NCBI GenBank assembly: GCA_911728435.2
Contig: OU452206.1
Coordinates: 310,001 to 374,000, forward strand
From: Apoderus coryli
Lineage: Eukaryota > Arthropoda > Insecta > Coleoptera > Attelabidae
Length of the DNA stretch: 64,000 bases
Direction of reading: 5' to 3'
The notes under the pieces were generated by a model, which did no database searches, was not told the DNA's origin, and saw only the letters and a list, made by a program, of their open reading frames with translations. Below, one piece after another: positions 49,089 through 60,145 of the stretch. A program made the translations under genes and the position numbers. Each line of letters opens with the position of its first letter. Position 1 is the first letter of the stretch.

Positions 49089-51476
49089 ATTCAATATAAA
49101 AAAACTATTAACAAAATCGAAATCTTAATATTCACTTTCTATTCAATTGAAACAGAAAATGAACTGGCTTGGCGCCTTTTTTGAGCATCATGATATTCAC
49201 TTGTTTTTCCAGATAGCTTGATATTGTTCTAAATGTCAAATGTATGCCTAACAATAAAGCCCTGTTCATAATGGGAAAAAAACATCAAACACTATAACCA
49301 TATTTCAAAAAATGTCATTCATGTTTCAAATGGTAAATTGTTGTTCAAGAAATATTTTTCCAATTGTTTACTGGAATAAAATAAAAATTCAAATTACTAT
49401 TGACGTCATTATAAATAATAAAGTGTCTATTTACAGCGACTAACAGTATTTTTTGACAGATGACAATACATTGACATAGATCAAGATGAGAGTTAGGCAA
49501 AATCAAAATAGTATATCAATATTTTATTTTATAATGGTTTTAATAAACTCTCCAGTAAATTTTGAGGATATTGACATAAAATTGTATTAAGCATAGGTAT
49601 ATTACCACTTACCTCACTTCAATTTGTATAGAAAAAAATGTACTATTTTTATTAATCAGATGTACTATAATTTGAACAATTGGGGTGGAGACAATAACCT
49701 CTCCAGGAGTTTTCAACTCGTTTTTCCACAACTGACTCCTTTATCAGATAAAATTTATGTTCTACAACTCAATTCAGTAGAGCTAGTGTGGCATATCCTC
49801 ACTTCAATTGTGCATATTTATAAATTTCATCATTGTCTGTTTGTAAAGACAATGATTTTAAAGAAGAAAAGAACGGAAAGGTTCTTAAGAAAAGGTTTCC
49901 GAGATAGCCTGTTTAGTGAATCGTTCTTTTAAAAGAACTGATATGAAAGCAACCTATAAAAACTCACTGTATAGTTCGTCTATACTGCGAAAGATGGCGC
50001 CATTTGATTTCATCTTCTTCTTTTTTGGTCAATTTTTGGCCCAATTAACTATTTTCACTTCACTATAAAATTAATTGACATAATTAAACAGCCTATAATT
50101 TGAATATATGTACAATTGAAGATAATTGGCGATATCCTTCTACTACCTCAGATCCGCTGGTGTGATGTCACCTACCGCTCATATCACTTGCATTGCTATT
50201 TCAATACACTGTGCTTAGCTTCAACCACAATATCATTGACTATAAAGCATTATGAAGAGTTTAACTGAACCGATGTGACATGATCACCTACCAACGGAAC
50301 GTCCAAATTATTATTAGTTTCGTTCGTTCATTCGTTCGTTAATGGCCTTCATCAACGGGTATTTAGCCAGTTTCACGTACGTACGAAAGAGTTTTATTTT
50401 AATGTCTGTAAATGAGATAAGTGAGATTTTTGGATCAGAGAAACTCTTGAGAAAAACGACTTGGTAATGTGAATATTTGTGAATATCAGCATGTTTTGTT
50501 CAATTATCTCTCATACATCGTTCTTGTATAAATTCTATTGACAGTTAACCAAGAAATTACCTAATCTCAATATGTTGCATAAGTAAGTAGCTGATCTGAG
50601 AATGTAGGCAATGATATTACCAACACTGTTTAGTAGTGTGTTATTTGCGTGATATAGATTCTAACCTCCTTTATTATAGTCACCTGGTGGAAAAAATTAT
50701 GTAATATTTATAAATAATAATAAATAATAGTAAAATGATATAATAATGGTTTATGTGGGAGTTTGGCAACACAGTAAAATAACACAGTTAATATCCTGTT
50801 TCCGTGAACAGGGCGACATCTTAAAAAAAGTGTCATTCTTAAGATTTTTGTTGATTTTTCTGGCATTTTTCAAATAATCCTACAAATGTGTTTGGTATGA
50901 AAGTGTTTAAAATTATGTGCGCTAATAATTACATGTTGTTTTAAAGTGTGACATTGTCTATTTGTTTGTAAAAGTGTAAAAAAACATTCGTTGTGTCACA
51001 TGATCTAAAATAGACATTTGAAATTATTGATTTTCTGCATTTTGTGGTGACGGTGTCGTCCCCTTGAAAGGAAAATGCTGTCATAGATAAGCCTTTTTTA
51101 TGTTTTTTTGCTTTTTTGCAAATAATTTTGTAATTGTTATGTGTATCACAGTGTTGTAAATGTTATGTGCTATATTTAACATGTGTTTTTAAAGAGTGTC
51201 ATTGTATATTTATTTGGAAAAATGTAAAAGAACGTTATGTGTGACAGCTGAACTAAATTAGATTTGTCAATTTTAAGGAATATACCAGTCGCATTTAAGG
51301 TTTGATAGATTAATAAAAATGAACGAAAAACGCAATAATTGGGAGTATAGGATATGAAAAAGGCACAGAGGCGTCCCAAATATGCTTGTACGTAACTTTA
51401 AAATTGTTTTTGTACCTAAACACAGAACCAAAACAGGTATTTATTTCAAAGTAATAGCAGTACTTTATAATGCTTT
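49089..51476. other. 5' non-coding region of H2
   Basis: Counterpart of 28960-31352, with the same TATAAAA/hairpin/AAGATGGCGCC cluster (about 49955-50005) and two diverged repeats (50815-51289). The plus-strand frame is 102 codons here (49624-49932) against 90 in H1. It shows no family features, so I do not call it a gene. Confidence 0.45.
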
Positions 51477-51750
51477 TTTCTTGAATTTCCTCGTAGAAAA
51501 AGTTATTCACCTCCTTCTCACACTTTAATTACGTTTCTGTAGATGAAAATTAATTAGAAAAATGCATTATTTTATCAAAGTCCTTGACGTTTGGAAAATA
51601 GTAGATGTAAAAGTTTAAAAAAGAAATTTTCAATATAGGTGCGGCTGCTGTTCGGCCTGACGGCCGAACTTTTGGTTTAGTGGCTTTAAATTGGGTCTTT
51701 TTTTCCCAATTTTAGAAAGAAACGCGAAGATCACTCGTTATTATATATTA
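51477..51750 (-). repeat. Shared Helitron 5' terminal region of H2
   Basis: The outermost end of the chain. Similarity to the other units stops at 51750, and the next bases (ATAATCCTACC) have no counterpart at the inner junctions. Confidence 0.8.
51650..51669. other. 5' subterminal GC hairpin of H2
   Basis: Same 8-bp stem and TGAC loop, 81 nt inside the 5' end. Confidence 0.8.
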
Positions 51751-52814
51751 ATAATCCTACCTATACGCAATCCCAATGTCCTTTTGGTATATCGCTGGTT
51801 GCGACCAAACCGAAATGTTTCTTACTTACTTTAAATACATTAATATGTTCGTATAGGAATATAATAATAATAGTAACTGTAACAAGGAAGTTTTCGATGA
51901 AAATCAAGTTGTTGAAAAACATGGTAAATTTTTTTAAATAATTTTAATTTTTTCTACTAATTAAATGAAATTTATTTAAACGTTAGAACAAGTAACAAAA
52001 CCAAACTAACTTCATAATTTCAAAATTAATGCTGCGTGCATTGAAGCTAACGGCGAACATTTTCAACGTTTAATAAATTTCTTCGACTATTTTTACGGCT
52101 TGGAGAAATAAAACAAAACAACTGTTTTATAAGGATAAGCTAAAGAAAGCTCTTCAATTTTTTTAAATTTTCCAATTATGAAGATAACGTTTAATTAGTA
52201 GAAAAAGTTAAATTTATTTCAACAAATTTTCAACAGGTGATTTTGCTCGAAAACTTTAGAGCTTATGACCAAGAGTACCTTTTTTGTGTAGAAAATATTG
52301 GCGGTTATTTTAAAACCGTACTTTTTCCAGTGGCGTAGAAATTGAGGAGAAAAACACTCACTACTCCTTCAAAATCTTCACCAATTATGAATTAATGAAA
52401 AACATTCTTGCACAAAACATAGCTTATTATGAGTAGAAAATGCTTAAAAAGCTGTTTTCTGTACGATAAACGGTTCCGGTTCCGGATTTTTTTTCAATTT
52501 CTCTCGAAAATGGTGCATTTTAGAGGGTTAGTTAATAGAGACTTTTCCATATTTTTGGACGAGCTCTCACATCCTGAAGTCCTGCGCATATATTATGAAA
52601 CACCCTGTATAATCCTTTGTACCGCACTCCATTACCAACCCAAGTGTTTTTTCGTTTGTAATGCTTTTGGTATATTACCTGTAGTATCTTTAGCTTTCAT
52701 CTCTACTAACGCGCGGATTCTATGTAAACAGAAGAAAACAAAGCGCGTTCTACTGAGAGTGACATATAAGGGAGGTTAGAGAAAAACTAGTTTTGGCGCA
52801 CTTATATTAGCTCA
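51751..52814. other. Non-coding flank with repeat fragments
   Basis: Contains a CCAGTGGCGTAGAAA stretch (about 52328) like the one in the intron-4 palindromes, and an AACACCCTGTATAA motif at about 52600. A 116-codon frame at 52429-52779 has no recognisable domain and I do not support it. Confidence 0.4.
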
Positions 52815-52985
52815 TGTTATGTTACATTTATGTTGTATGATCCTTACTTTAATAATTAGTAGATTTAGGTTATTATAACTATTCCTTGTGTTTATTAAAA
52901 GTGTTCAATGATACCGTCGATCGTTTATTTATGCAACCGAGAACCCTTCCCACTCGGTAACCCAACAACACCCGGTTATACGACA
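52815..52985 (+). repeat. Probable 5' LTR of a Ty3/gypsy element
   Basis: A TGTTATG..TACGACA segment just upstream of a TGGCGACGAAAAAGGG stretch (52992-53007) that looks like a primer-binding site, then a gag frame 170 bp further on. No second LTR exists in the window because the element is cut at about 55572. Both LTR edges are therefore inferred from the TG..CA ends only. Confidence 0.45.
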
Positions 52986-53176
52986 TAAATCTGGCGACGA
53001 AAAAGGGATTGATTTTGTTTTGCATAAAAAAAGAACATTGTAAACTTATAACAAATAAGTGAATCTTAACAGTTAGTGAACTATAAACATTATTCTATCG
53101 TGAACTACTTAAAACAATTAAGTGGACAATAAACAATTGAAAGTGTAAATTAGTTATAACAAGTAACTAACCTAAA

Positions 53177-54114
53177 ATGGCGCAGGAATCGAACAACGAT
53201 TATGTGAAGTACTTTCAATTTGAGAGATTTTCACCTGATAAAGAGGAATGGGAGTATTACATACAAAGATTCCAGATGGAAATACAAATCCATGGACTGG
53301 ATACAAGCGACAATATAACCAAGAAACGAAACCTACTTCTTAGTAAGGTAGGTCCAGAACCTTTTAAGATTTTAGTAGATCATTTTAAGCCACAAAATGT
53401 TACAACAAAAACTTTTGATGAAATTTTAGGTGTGTTAAACAGATACTATGGTAAAAAGACGTACATACTTTCGGAACGTGTAGCTTTCGCGTTACGTACC
53501 AGTACAGATGATGAAACTGTGATTTTGGTGCGAGCTTAAACGAACGTTTACGTGACCAACTGGTAATCGGGATAAATAATTCTGTGTGGCAACAAGAACT
53601 TATTAGAGCACATCCCGACTCTAATGTAACTTTGGAGATGGTGGAAGCGTCTGCGTTGATGTTAGAGCAAGCTACATTACAGTCACGGCGACTAGCAGCG
53701 CTATCCTTTAACAAAAGTGATAAAATAACGAATAGAGTTAAAAACAGAGACATCCAACGGTCGTCAAAAACAAACACGCGTTCTTACAATAATAATAACG
53801 AACAAAAACGTCTAAATTTAGAGGCAGGCAGCGATTGTCTGCAGTGCGGTAATAAACGTCATGCGAACAAAGAATATTGTCCAGCGAAGGGTCGAAAGTG
53901 CGCGGCGTGTGGGTTGTTAAATCATTTCGCGGTAGTTTGTATCTCAAAAGGTAAAGCCCGCATCGCAAATAAACAACGAACAAATAGTACACGTTGCGTC
54001 GGCGAAGAAAATAATGCCAACTCAGATGAGGACGGCAGTTGCAGTTCAACCAACACATCGAACGTACGAAATATACAATCAGCTAACAAGATTATGTTAA
54101 AAAACGAACATTAA
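53177..54114 (+). pseudogene. Ty3/gypsy gag, frameshifted
   Basis: The first frame (53177-53539) starts MAQESNNDYVKYFQFERFSP and resembles the retrotransposon gag region. The reading continues in another frame at about 53540-54114. That second part contains a zinc-knuckle region: CLQCGNKRHANKEYC then CAACGLLNHFAVVC, the second a clean CX2CX4HX4C. Gag would package the element RNA. A frameshift near 53530 makes it defective. Confidence 0.8.
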
Positions 54115-55572
54115 CAACATCGAAACAGAGATGCTATATGACCCTGGTGCAGCACATTCCGTAATAGGTAGAAAATTGTGGAAATTATTGGGAAAACCGC
54201 CTCTAACACCAACGAACAACTTAATAGCTTACACAGATGTGGAAATTGAAACGTTAGGCATAGCACATGTCAGTGTTAACGCTTTTAAGAAAAATATGAA
54301 ATTACCTATATATGTAACAAAGAGAAATGATATACCTTTATTTGGTCTAGACTGGTGCATAAAATTTGGAATAGATTTTCCACCTGGTTCTCGACTGTGT
54401 CAACTCACATCACGTGAACGTAGCACAAGTAAAGCAAACAAAACAACACATGCAAACAAGAGTGAACAACCTTCAAGTAACACGAAAACACGTAAACAAC
54501 AGGAATCGATGCATGAAGTTGCAACCACTAACGGGTCAGATGTAACAGTCCAAGAAGTAGCTAAACTTCTCGACATCTACAAGGAACTTTTTGATGGTCA
54601 TATAGGTGCAATCTCTGGACATATGGTACGTATTCATATGAAGGAAAATGTCGTATCTAAAACCTTTAGACCAAGACCAGTACCTATCGGGCTACAAGAA
54701 CAGGTAGCAGGAGAACTGAAGCGTCTTGTTGACGAAGGTGTTCTTGAACATGTAAACCCATCCGTAACACCTATAGAGTGGTCTACACCTATTGTTCTAG
54801 TGCTAAAATCTAACGGCAGCATTAGAATCTGTGGAGATTTTTCTGTAACGATAAACCCACATGTGGTGAAAAATGATTATCCGTTGCCACGATTCGACGA
54901 CATTATGTCAAAGCTAAGTGGGGAAAATATTTTTCTAATATAGATCTAAAAGATGCTTATCTGCAACTTCCAGTTCATCCTGACTCCAGAAAATATCTAG
55001 TAATATCTACACATAAAGGATATTTTCAATATAAGAGGTTACCGTTTGGGGTAAATTTTGCTCCATCTCTGTTCCAGAAAACCATGGATCAGATTCTATC
55101 CGATATCGAGGGAACAGTTTGCTATTTGGACGATATTCTTGTTACAGTAAAGAATTGCATATCAAACGATTAAATGAAATTCTTGGTAGACTGAACAGAT
55201 TTGGTATTAAAACACAAAAATCAAAATGTAAACTACTAACAAAGTCTGTTACATTTTTGGGACACTATATTGATGCCGAGGGTCTTCACCCAACAGATGA
55301 TCACATAACTGCAATCAAGAATATGCCAAGGCCTACTCATGTCTCTTAGGCTCTATAACATATTACGGAAGATTCATTGACAATTTACATATCAAATGTG
55401 CACCGTTGTATAACTATTTGAAGAAGGGCGTTGATTTTGAATGGAGTGAACAAGATGAAAAGCTTTTTAGACAGCTGAAATCCATACTTACCTCTTCAGA
55501 CACGCTTGTACATTACGATCCATCGTTACCATTGATACTTACCTGCGATGCAAGCAATTTTGGTGCAGGTTG
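54115..55572 (+). pseudogene. Ty3/gypsy pol (protease, RT, start of RNase H), broken and truncated
   Basis: The protease region has DPGAAHSVIG near 54140, with Pro where Thr or Ser is usual in D(T/S)GA. The RT begins about 54640 (STPIVLVLKSNGSIRICGDF) and changes frame near 54920. It continues with NIDLKDAYLQLPVH, RLPFGVNFAPSLFQ and the catalytic YLDD at about 55123-55134. A second frame change follows near 55150 (TFLGHYIDAEG), then a stop at 55347 and a third change (ITYYGRFI). The text ends in the first RNase H motif LTCDASNFGAG at about 55570. The rest of RNase H, integrase and the 3' LTR are absent. Confidence 0.88.
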
Positions 55573-55988
55573 CCACGATCCCCGTCGATATACAATAAAA
55601 TATCGATAGGGTGTGGACAAAGCTACACTAATAGTGAGGTGGCCAATAATAAAGAAGATATATGGGGAAGTTGTTCCACTGGAAGTCAGGCACACCACTA
55701 ATACATCGGGCCAAAGTCCCGCTAGCTATCTTATTGCTCGGAGAGGGTCGTGAGTAAAATATAATATTATGGATCTGTATTATTGCCGGTAGCGCCACCT
55801 AATCTTATGCCCCTTTGGTATATTAGTGGTAGCTGAATTTTGAAATCAAGATTAGGAAAATAGCCTGTAAGGGATAGCAGTGAACAACTATATATTTAAA
55901 ACAGAATGTAAATAGAGATTTATTATAGATATTATAGATATATATATATATATATATAAGTTGAGTGGTAGTCTTTGCTGACTAGTTA
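55573..55988. other. Unclassified sequence and TA microsatellite between gypsy and Penelope remnants
   Basis: It starts where the gypsy reading stops. It includes CGATATACAATAAAATATCG, close to a palindrome, and a (TA)n run at about 55937-55958. It is less AT-rich than its surroundings at 55660-55800. I recognise no family. Confidence 0.5.
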
Positions 55989-56375
55989 ATAGATAACTTA
56001 GTGTCTTGGGTTGATCAGCAAATATTTTTGATTAAAACTCTTTTACGTTATGCCAAGCTTTCGATATATTTTTATATCTTCCTCGGGGCTACAAATATAA
56101 AAGTAAGCTAAGTATAAATATATATAAAATTTAAAAATATGTTTACCTTAGTATACGCGGCAAGTTTTACATTAGTAAAAATAATATAAATTGTAAATTA
56201 AAGAACATTATTATATACATTTTTGTCAACTTTGTAAAATAATAATTAACATTTAACATTTTTGAGTTAATTGAATTTTTTGTGATTGACACTGACATGT
56301 TTATTCAAAAATATTTTGTTTAGTTAATTTGTGGTAAATTGTTTTTTAAGTGAAATGTCAAGTTTTTTAATTAGG

Positions 56376-57290
56376 TTAGAAAGTAGATTCAAAAGAAATA
56401 TTACTGTCATCATGGGTGTTATTATTAATAGTAAATAAATATGAATATATATTACTGATTTCATTAGAGTCTTTCTTTTTGTTTAACGTATTTTCGGTAT
56501 TATACGTTTCAAACATTTCAATGAAAAGTCTTTTATTTTGATTTTGTTCATAGGCAAGGATTTTTACATTATTTAAGTCTGGAAAATGATTTGTATTGAT
56601 ACAATGTTCAGCCAATGCACAAGTTTTTTTGTTAAGTCGAATATCACTTTTATGTTGGGTAATTCTATCTTTAAAAACTCGGGAAGTTTGTCCGATATAT
56701 ACTTGGTTACAGTCTGAACATGGTATATTATAAACTACGTTAGATTTTTTTAAAATGGAGTCTTGATCTTTAGTTTTTGTATATAAATTGTTAATCGTTT
56801 TTGATGACTTGCTGACAATTTTTAAATTTGGAAGATCTTTTTTTATAATTTTAGTTATTTTTGGGGTTATAAATTTTATATTTGGAAAAGAAATATAAGA
56901 AAGTTCGTTATTAATATTAGAATCATGATTGTTTCTAACTTGAATATTTGTATTCTGATTTTCTGGTGTATTATATAATAATTTTTGTAGTAGTTTTCGT
57001 GGATATGAATTATCGAGTAGAATATTAAACAATTTTTTGTAGTTCTCTTCTTTGAATTGAGGATGACAAATTTTGTTAATTCTTTTTTTTAACCCTAATA
57101 CCAAATTTATTTTCATTTTTTGTGTGTGGTATGAATAATAATTTATGTATCTACCTGTATTAGTAGGTTTCCTATACCAATCTAAAATGATTTGGTTTTC
57201 TGGGTTTCTTAGTACTTTAGTATCTAAGAACGGTACAAATCTGTCTTTTTCTTCCTCAATTGTGAACTGAATTTTTTCGTGGTAACTATT
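56376..57290 (-). CDS. Penelope-like RT C-terminus plus GIY-YIG endonuclease (5'-truncated, left copy)
   Basis: Open from 57290 to the stop at 56376, about 304 residues. There is no natural start, because the RT is cut where the inverted copy begins. The spacer part reads as the end of the RT (RFVPFLDTKVLRNP, DWYRKPTNTGRYINYYS). The C-terminal half carries the endonuclease: YNIPCSDCNQVYIGQTSR, with the CX2C inserted in the GIY part typical of Penelope, then ITQHKSDI and LAEHCINTNH. The endonuclease nicks target DNA for insertion. The missing RT palm makes this copy dead on its own. Confidence 0.82.
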   Translation of the reverse strand, partial: NSYHEKIQFTIEEEKDRFVPFLDTKVLRNPENQIILDWYRKPTNTGRYINYYSYHTQKMKINLVLGLKKRINKICHPQFKEENYKKLFNILLDNSYPRKLLQKLLYNTPENQNTNIQVRNNHDSNINNELSYISFPNIKFITPKITKIIKKDLPNLKIVSKSSKTINNLYTKTKDQDSILKKSNVVYNIPCSDCNQVYIGQTSRVFKDRITQHKSDIRLNKKTCALAEHCINTNHFPDLNNVKILAYEQNQNKRLFIEMFETYNTENTLNKKKDSNEISNIYSYLFTINNNTHDDSNISFESTF

Positions 57291-57945
57291 GTTTAATATT
57301 CTACTCGATAATTCATATCCACGAAAACTACTACAAAAATTATTATATAATACACCAGAAAATCAGAATACAAATATTCAAGTTAGAAACAATCATGATT
57401 CTAATATTAATAACGAAATTTCTTATATTTCTTTTCCAAATATAAAATTTATAACCCCAAAAATAACTAAAATTATAAAAAAAGATCTTCCAAATTTAAA
57501 AATTGTCAGCAAGTCATCAAAAACGATTAACAATTTATATACAAAAACTAAAGATCAAGACTCCATTTTAAAAAAATCTAACGTAGTTTATAATATACCA
57601 TGTTCAGACTGTAACCAAGTATATATCGGACAAACTTCCCGAGTTTTTAAAGATAGAATTACCCAACATAAAAGTGATATTCGACTTAACAAAAAAACTT
57701 GTGCATTGGCTGAACATTGTATCAATACAAATCATTTTCCAGACTTAAATAATGTAAAAATCCTTGCCTGTGAACAAAATCAAAATAAAAGACTTTTCAT
57801 TGAAATGTTTGAAACGTATAATACCGAAAATACGTTAAACAAAAAGAAAGACTCTAATGAAATCAGTAATATATATTCATATTTATTTACTATTAATAAT
57901 AACACCCATGATGACAGTAATATTTCTTTTGAATCTACTTTCTAA
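57291..57945 (+). pseudogene. Penelope-like GIY-YIG fragment (right copy, inverted)
   Basis: About 217 codons open from 57292 to the stop ending at 57945. They are near-identical to the left copy: two residues differ, Leu/Ile in NNELSY and Tyr/Cys in ILAYEQ. It starts FNILLDNSYPRKLLQKLLYN with no native start. It contains the whole GIY-YIG region but no RT. Confidence 0.8.
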
Positions 57946-58335
57946 CCTAATTAAAAAACTTGACATTTCACTTAAAAAACAATTTACCACAAATTAACTA
58001 AACAAAATATTTTTGAATAAACATGTCAGTGTCAATCAGAAAAAATTCAATTAACTCAAAAATGTTAAATGTTAATTATTATTTTACAAAGTTGACAAAA
58101 ATTTATATAATAATGTTCTTTAATTTACAATTTATATTATTTTTACTAATGTAAAACTTGCCACGTATACTAAGGTAAACATATTTTTAAATTTTATATA
58201 TATTTATACTTAGCTTACTTTTATATTTGTAGCCCCGAGGAAGATATAAAAATATATCGAAAGCTTGGCATAACGTAAAAGAGTTTTAATCAAAAATATT
58301 TGCTGATCAACCCAAGACACAAAGTTATCTATATA

Positions 58336-58680
58336 TATATATATACATACCAATCGTATGATACGACGCCCAGAGCGCTACATTGCTCGGATGATACGAC
58401 GCCATTTTGGAGATACGACGCCCGACCTCGGGCGTTGGAAAAATTCACGTGTATATTCTTGATATGTTGTTCTATAGGCCCCTACCAACCCATAGACGAA
58501 TTTTAGTGTGGGCGTCGTATAGTCATATACACATGGACATTATATGTGGAAATAGTTCAAGAGAAAAACGTGTAGGTGGCGCGTCGTTAAATACGTATAT
58601 AGTGTTTTATACGCACCGCATGATAGGAAGCCCACATCATATTGCGTATGATGCGACGCCCGAAAGCCTGGCAACAACGT
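58336..58680. repeat. Dispersed GATACGACGCC motifs in a GC-richer patch
   Basis: GATACGACGCC or a one-base variant appears about four times forward (near 58360, 58390, 58412, 58650) and once inverted (GGCGTCGTAT near 58510). Some are followed by CCGACCTCGGG-like palindromes. The patch is clearly less AT-rich than its surroundings. I do not recognise the element; open frames here (68 and 91 codons) carry no domain. Confidence 0.5.
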
Positions 58681-60145
58681 AAGGCATAACTTTTATTATT
58701 TGAATAAAGAAATTAAATCGTATTTGTACATTTATTTGCTTATATTCAACATACCGGGTTACGACAGAAAGTTGAAACAAGAAGATAGATATTTGGAACT
58801 TAAATATTCCGTTTTCCAGAAAAATTATTAATCGACATAGCATCTAAGTTATCAGAAATGCTATCGAAATTAGACTTTTAAATGATACGCCTGGTACAAG
58901 TAAGATTTTTACATTGTACGAATCATTTAGGGTACTATACAGCAACTTTTAATACCTACATTTAGAATTGACGGATTTGATATATGATAAAAATGCAATG
59001 TTTTAACTAGTTTGTATAGAAAATATATAAACTTCGAATAAAATTAAAAGCTAAATTCGTATCAATTCTTTCATGGTTTTTTAAATGCACACATATAATT
59101 TATAAAGGGCAGTTCTTCTAAAAATTTGACACTCAGTAAAATGTTGAAATACTTTTAATTAAAAAAAGCTGTCATTATGAAAACAGCCCACTCAGTATTC
59201 CTGAACTACATTCAAAATTTCAAGAGTCTGTTTATCCCAGTCATGAAATGGATAAAATTTTCCGGAGACCTGTTTTGGATTAAAAAAAATCAAAATAAAT
59301 AATTTATTCAAAAAGAGTTGAGGGAATGGGTTAATACTAAATACTCCAAAAAGGAGGGGCAATCCAAACGTATAATAATATATAGGGTATTCCATTTGCA
59401 ATCAGAAAGTTCGTTTCAACTGCCGGTATAACCGGAAGTCGTACTACTATTATTACTTTTCCCAAAACTTCTAATCTACCGGCAATCACCCTGTATATAT
59501 CATGTCGTGAAAAAATAGACAGAATAATATGAAGAATAAAAAAGATCAGTTGAGTAACGTCTTTTCAAATAAAGGACTTGATATTTAAATAAACATTCAT
59601 AAAATCCACAATTATAATAATCCCAAACAAAATGATCCTATAAATATAAAAATGTAATTAATATCCTATGCTCCACTTCAAATTAAATTTGATAGATTTC
59701 TGGAAATGATTCTGAAACATTACCTATTGTCAAAAAATCGACATTTTTGTTTTAACTTTTGAATTCCAAAAAACTTTTGTCGTATCGAAAAATAAATTAT
59801 TACATCACAGAAGGCGAAATTCAGCTACCTATACGACACGACGCGACCCCCATACACTCTAAAGAGCTTCCAAGGCCCGACTTGTGCGCCTAGAAGGATT
59901 AGGAGAATACATTTTTGACAGGAACGTTTTTGTTACTACAGTGGGGAAATACTAGTTTATGTGATTCCCATGATTTGAGAAGAACAACTATACGCAGCTC
60001 GTTTTATTATATTATATTACGCATATTTTACGATTGCTATTTCAAACAATCCATGTTTATGATTATAATAAATTTATTTTGAACTTGGCGGACAAAGATA
60101 AAATAGGTTAGCAATTTTAAAATGTTACTTCTATTCAATAAATAT
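58681..60145. other. AT-rich non-coding DNA with no recognised element
   Basis: No supported gene. It includes a CTGCCGGTATAACCGGAAG near-palindrome (about 59419) and an ATCACCCTGTATATATC motif (about 59487), both of the type found at the ends of repeats in this window. Confidence 0.45.

Larger units (their letters stand above)
31627..51750 (-). mobile_element. Autonomous Helitron copy H2 (20.1 kb)
   Basis: Near-identical to H1 over its whole length, with the 3' hairpin at 31628-31647 and the 5' end at 51750, beyond which similarity stops. It is shorter because satellite B has nine fewer units and intron 4 has an 847-bp deletion. All seven exons are intact. This is the outermost (first on the minus strand) unit of the chain. 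Confidence 0.75.
55989..58335. mobile_element. Penelope-like element pair in head-to-head inverted arrangement
   Basis: The left arm (about 55989-57030) and right arm (57291-about 58335) are near-perfect inverted copies of about 1.04 kb around a 260-bp spacer. The left copy extends through the spacer and the right copy stops at 57291. Each arm ends with the same tail, which includes a GATATA-AAAA-TATATC hairpin next to GAAA. Head-to-head partial copies with 5' truncation are characteristic of Penelope-like elements. Confidence 0.8.

Noticed and set aside
52429..52779. 116-codon plus-strand frame
   Set aside because: It runs through repeat-edge motifs such as the ACCCTGTATAA stretch and has no recognisable domain.
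55989..58335. DNA transposon with long terminal inverted repeats
   Set aside because: The arms contain most of a GIY-YIG coding region and the spacer extends the RT, so an inverted Penelope doublet explains it better than a TIR transposon.
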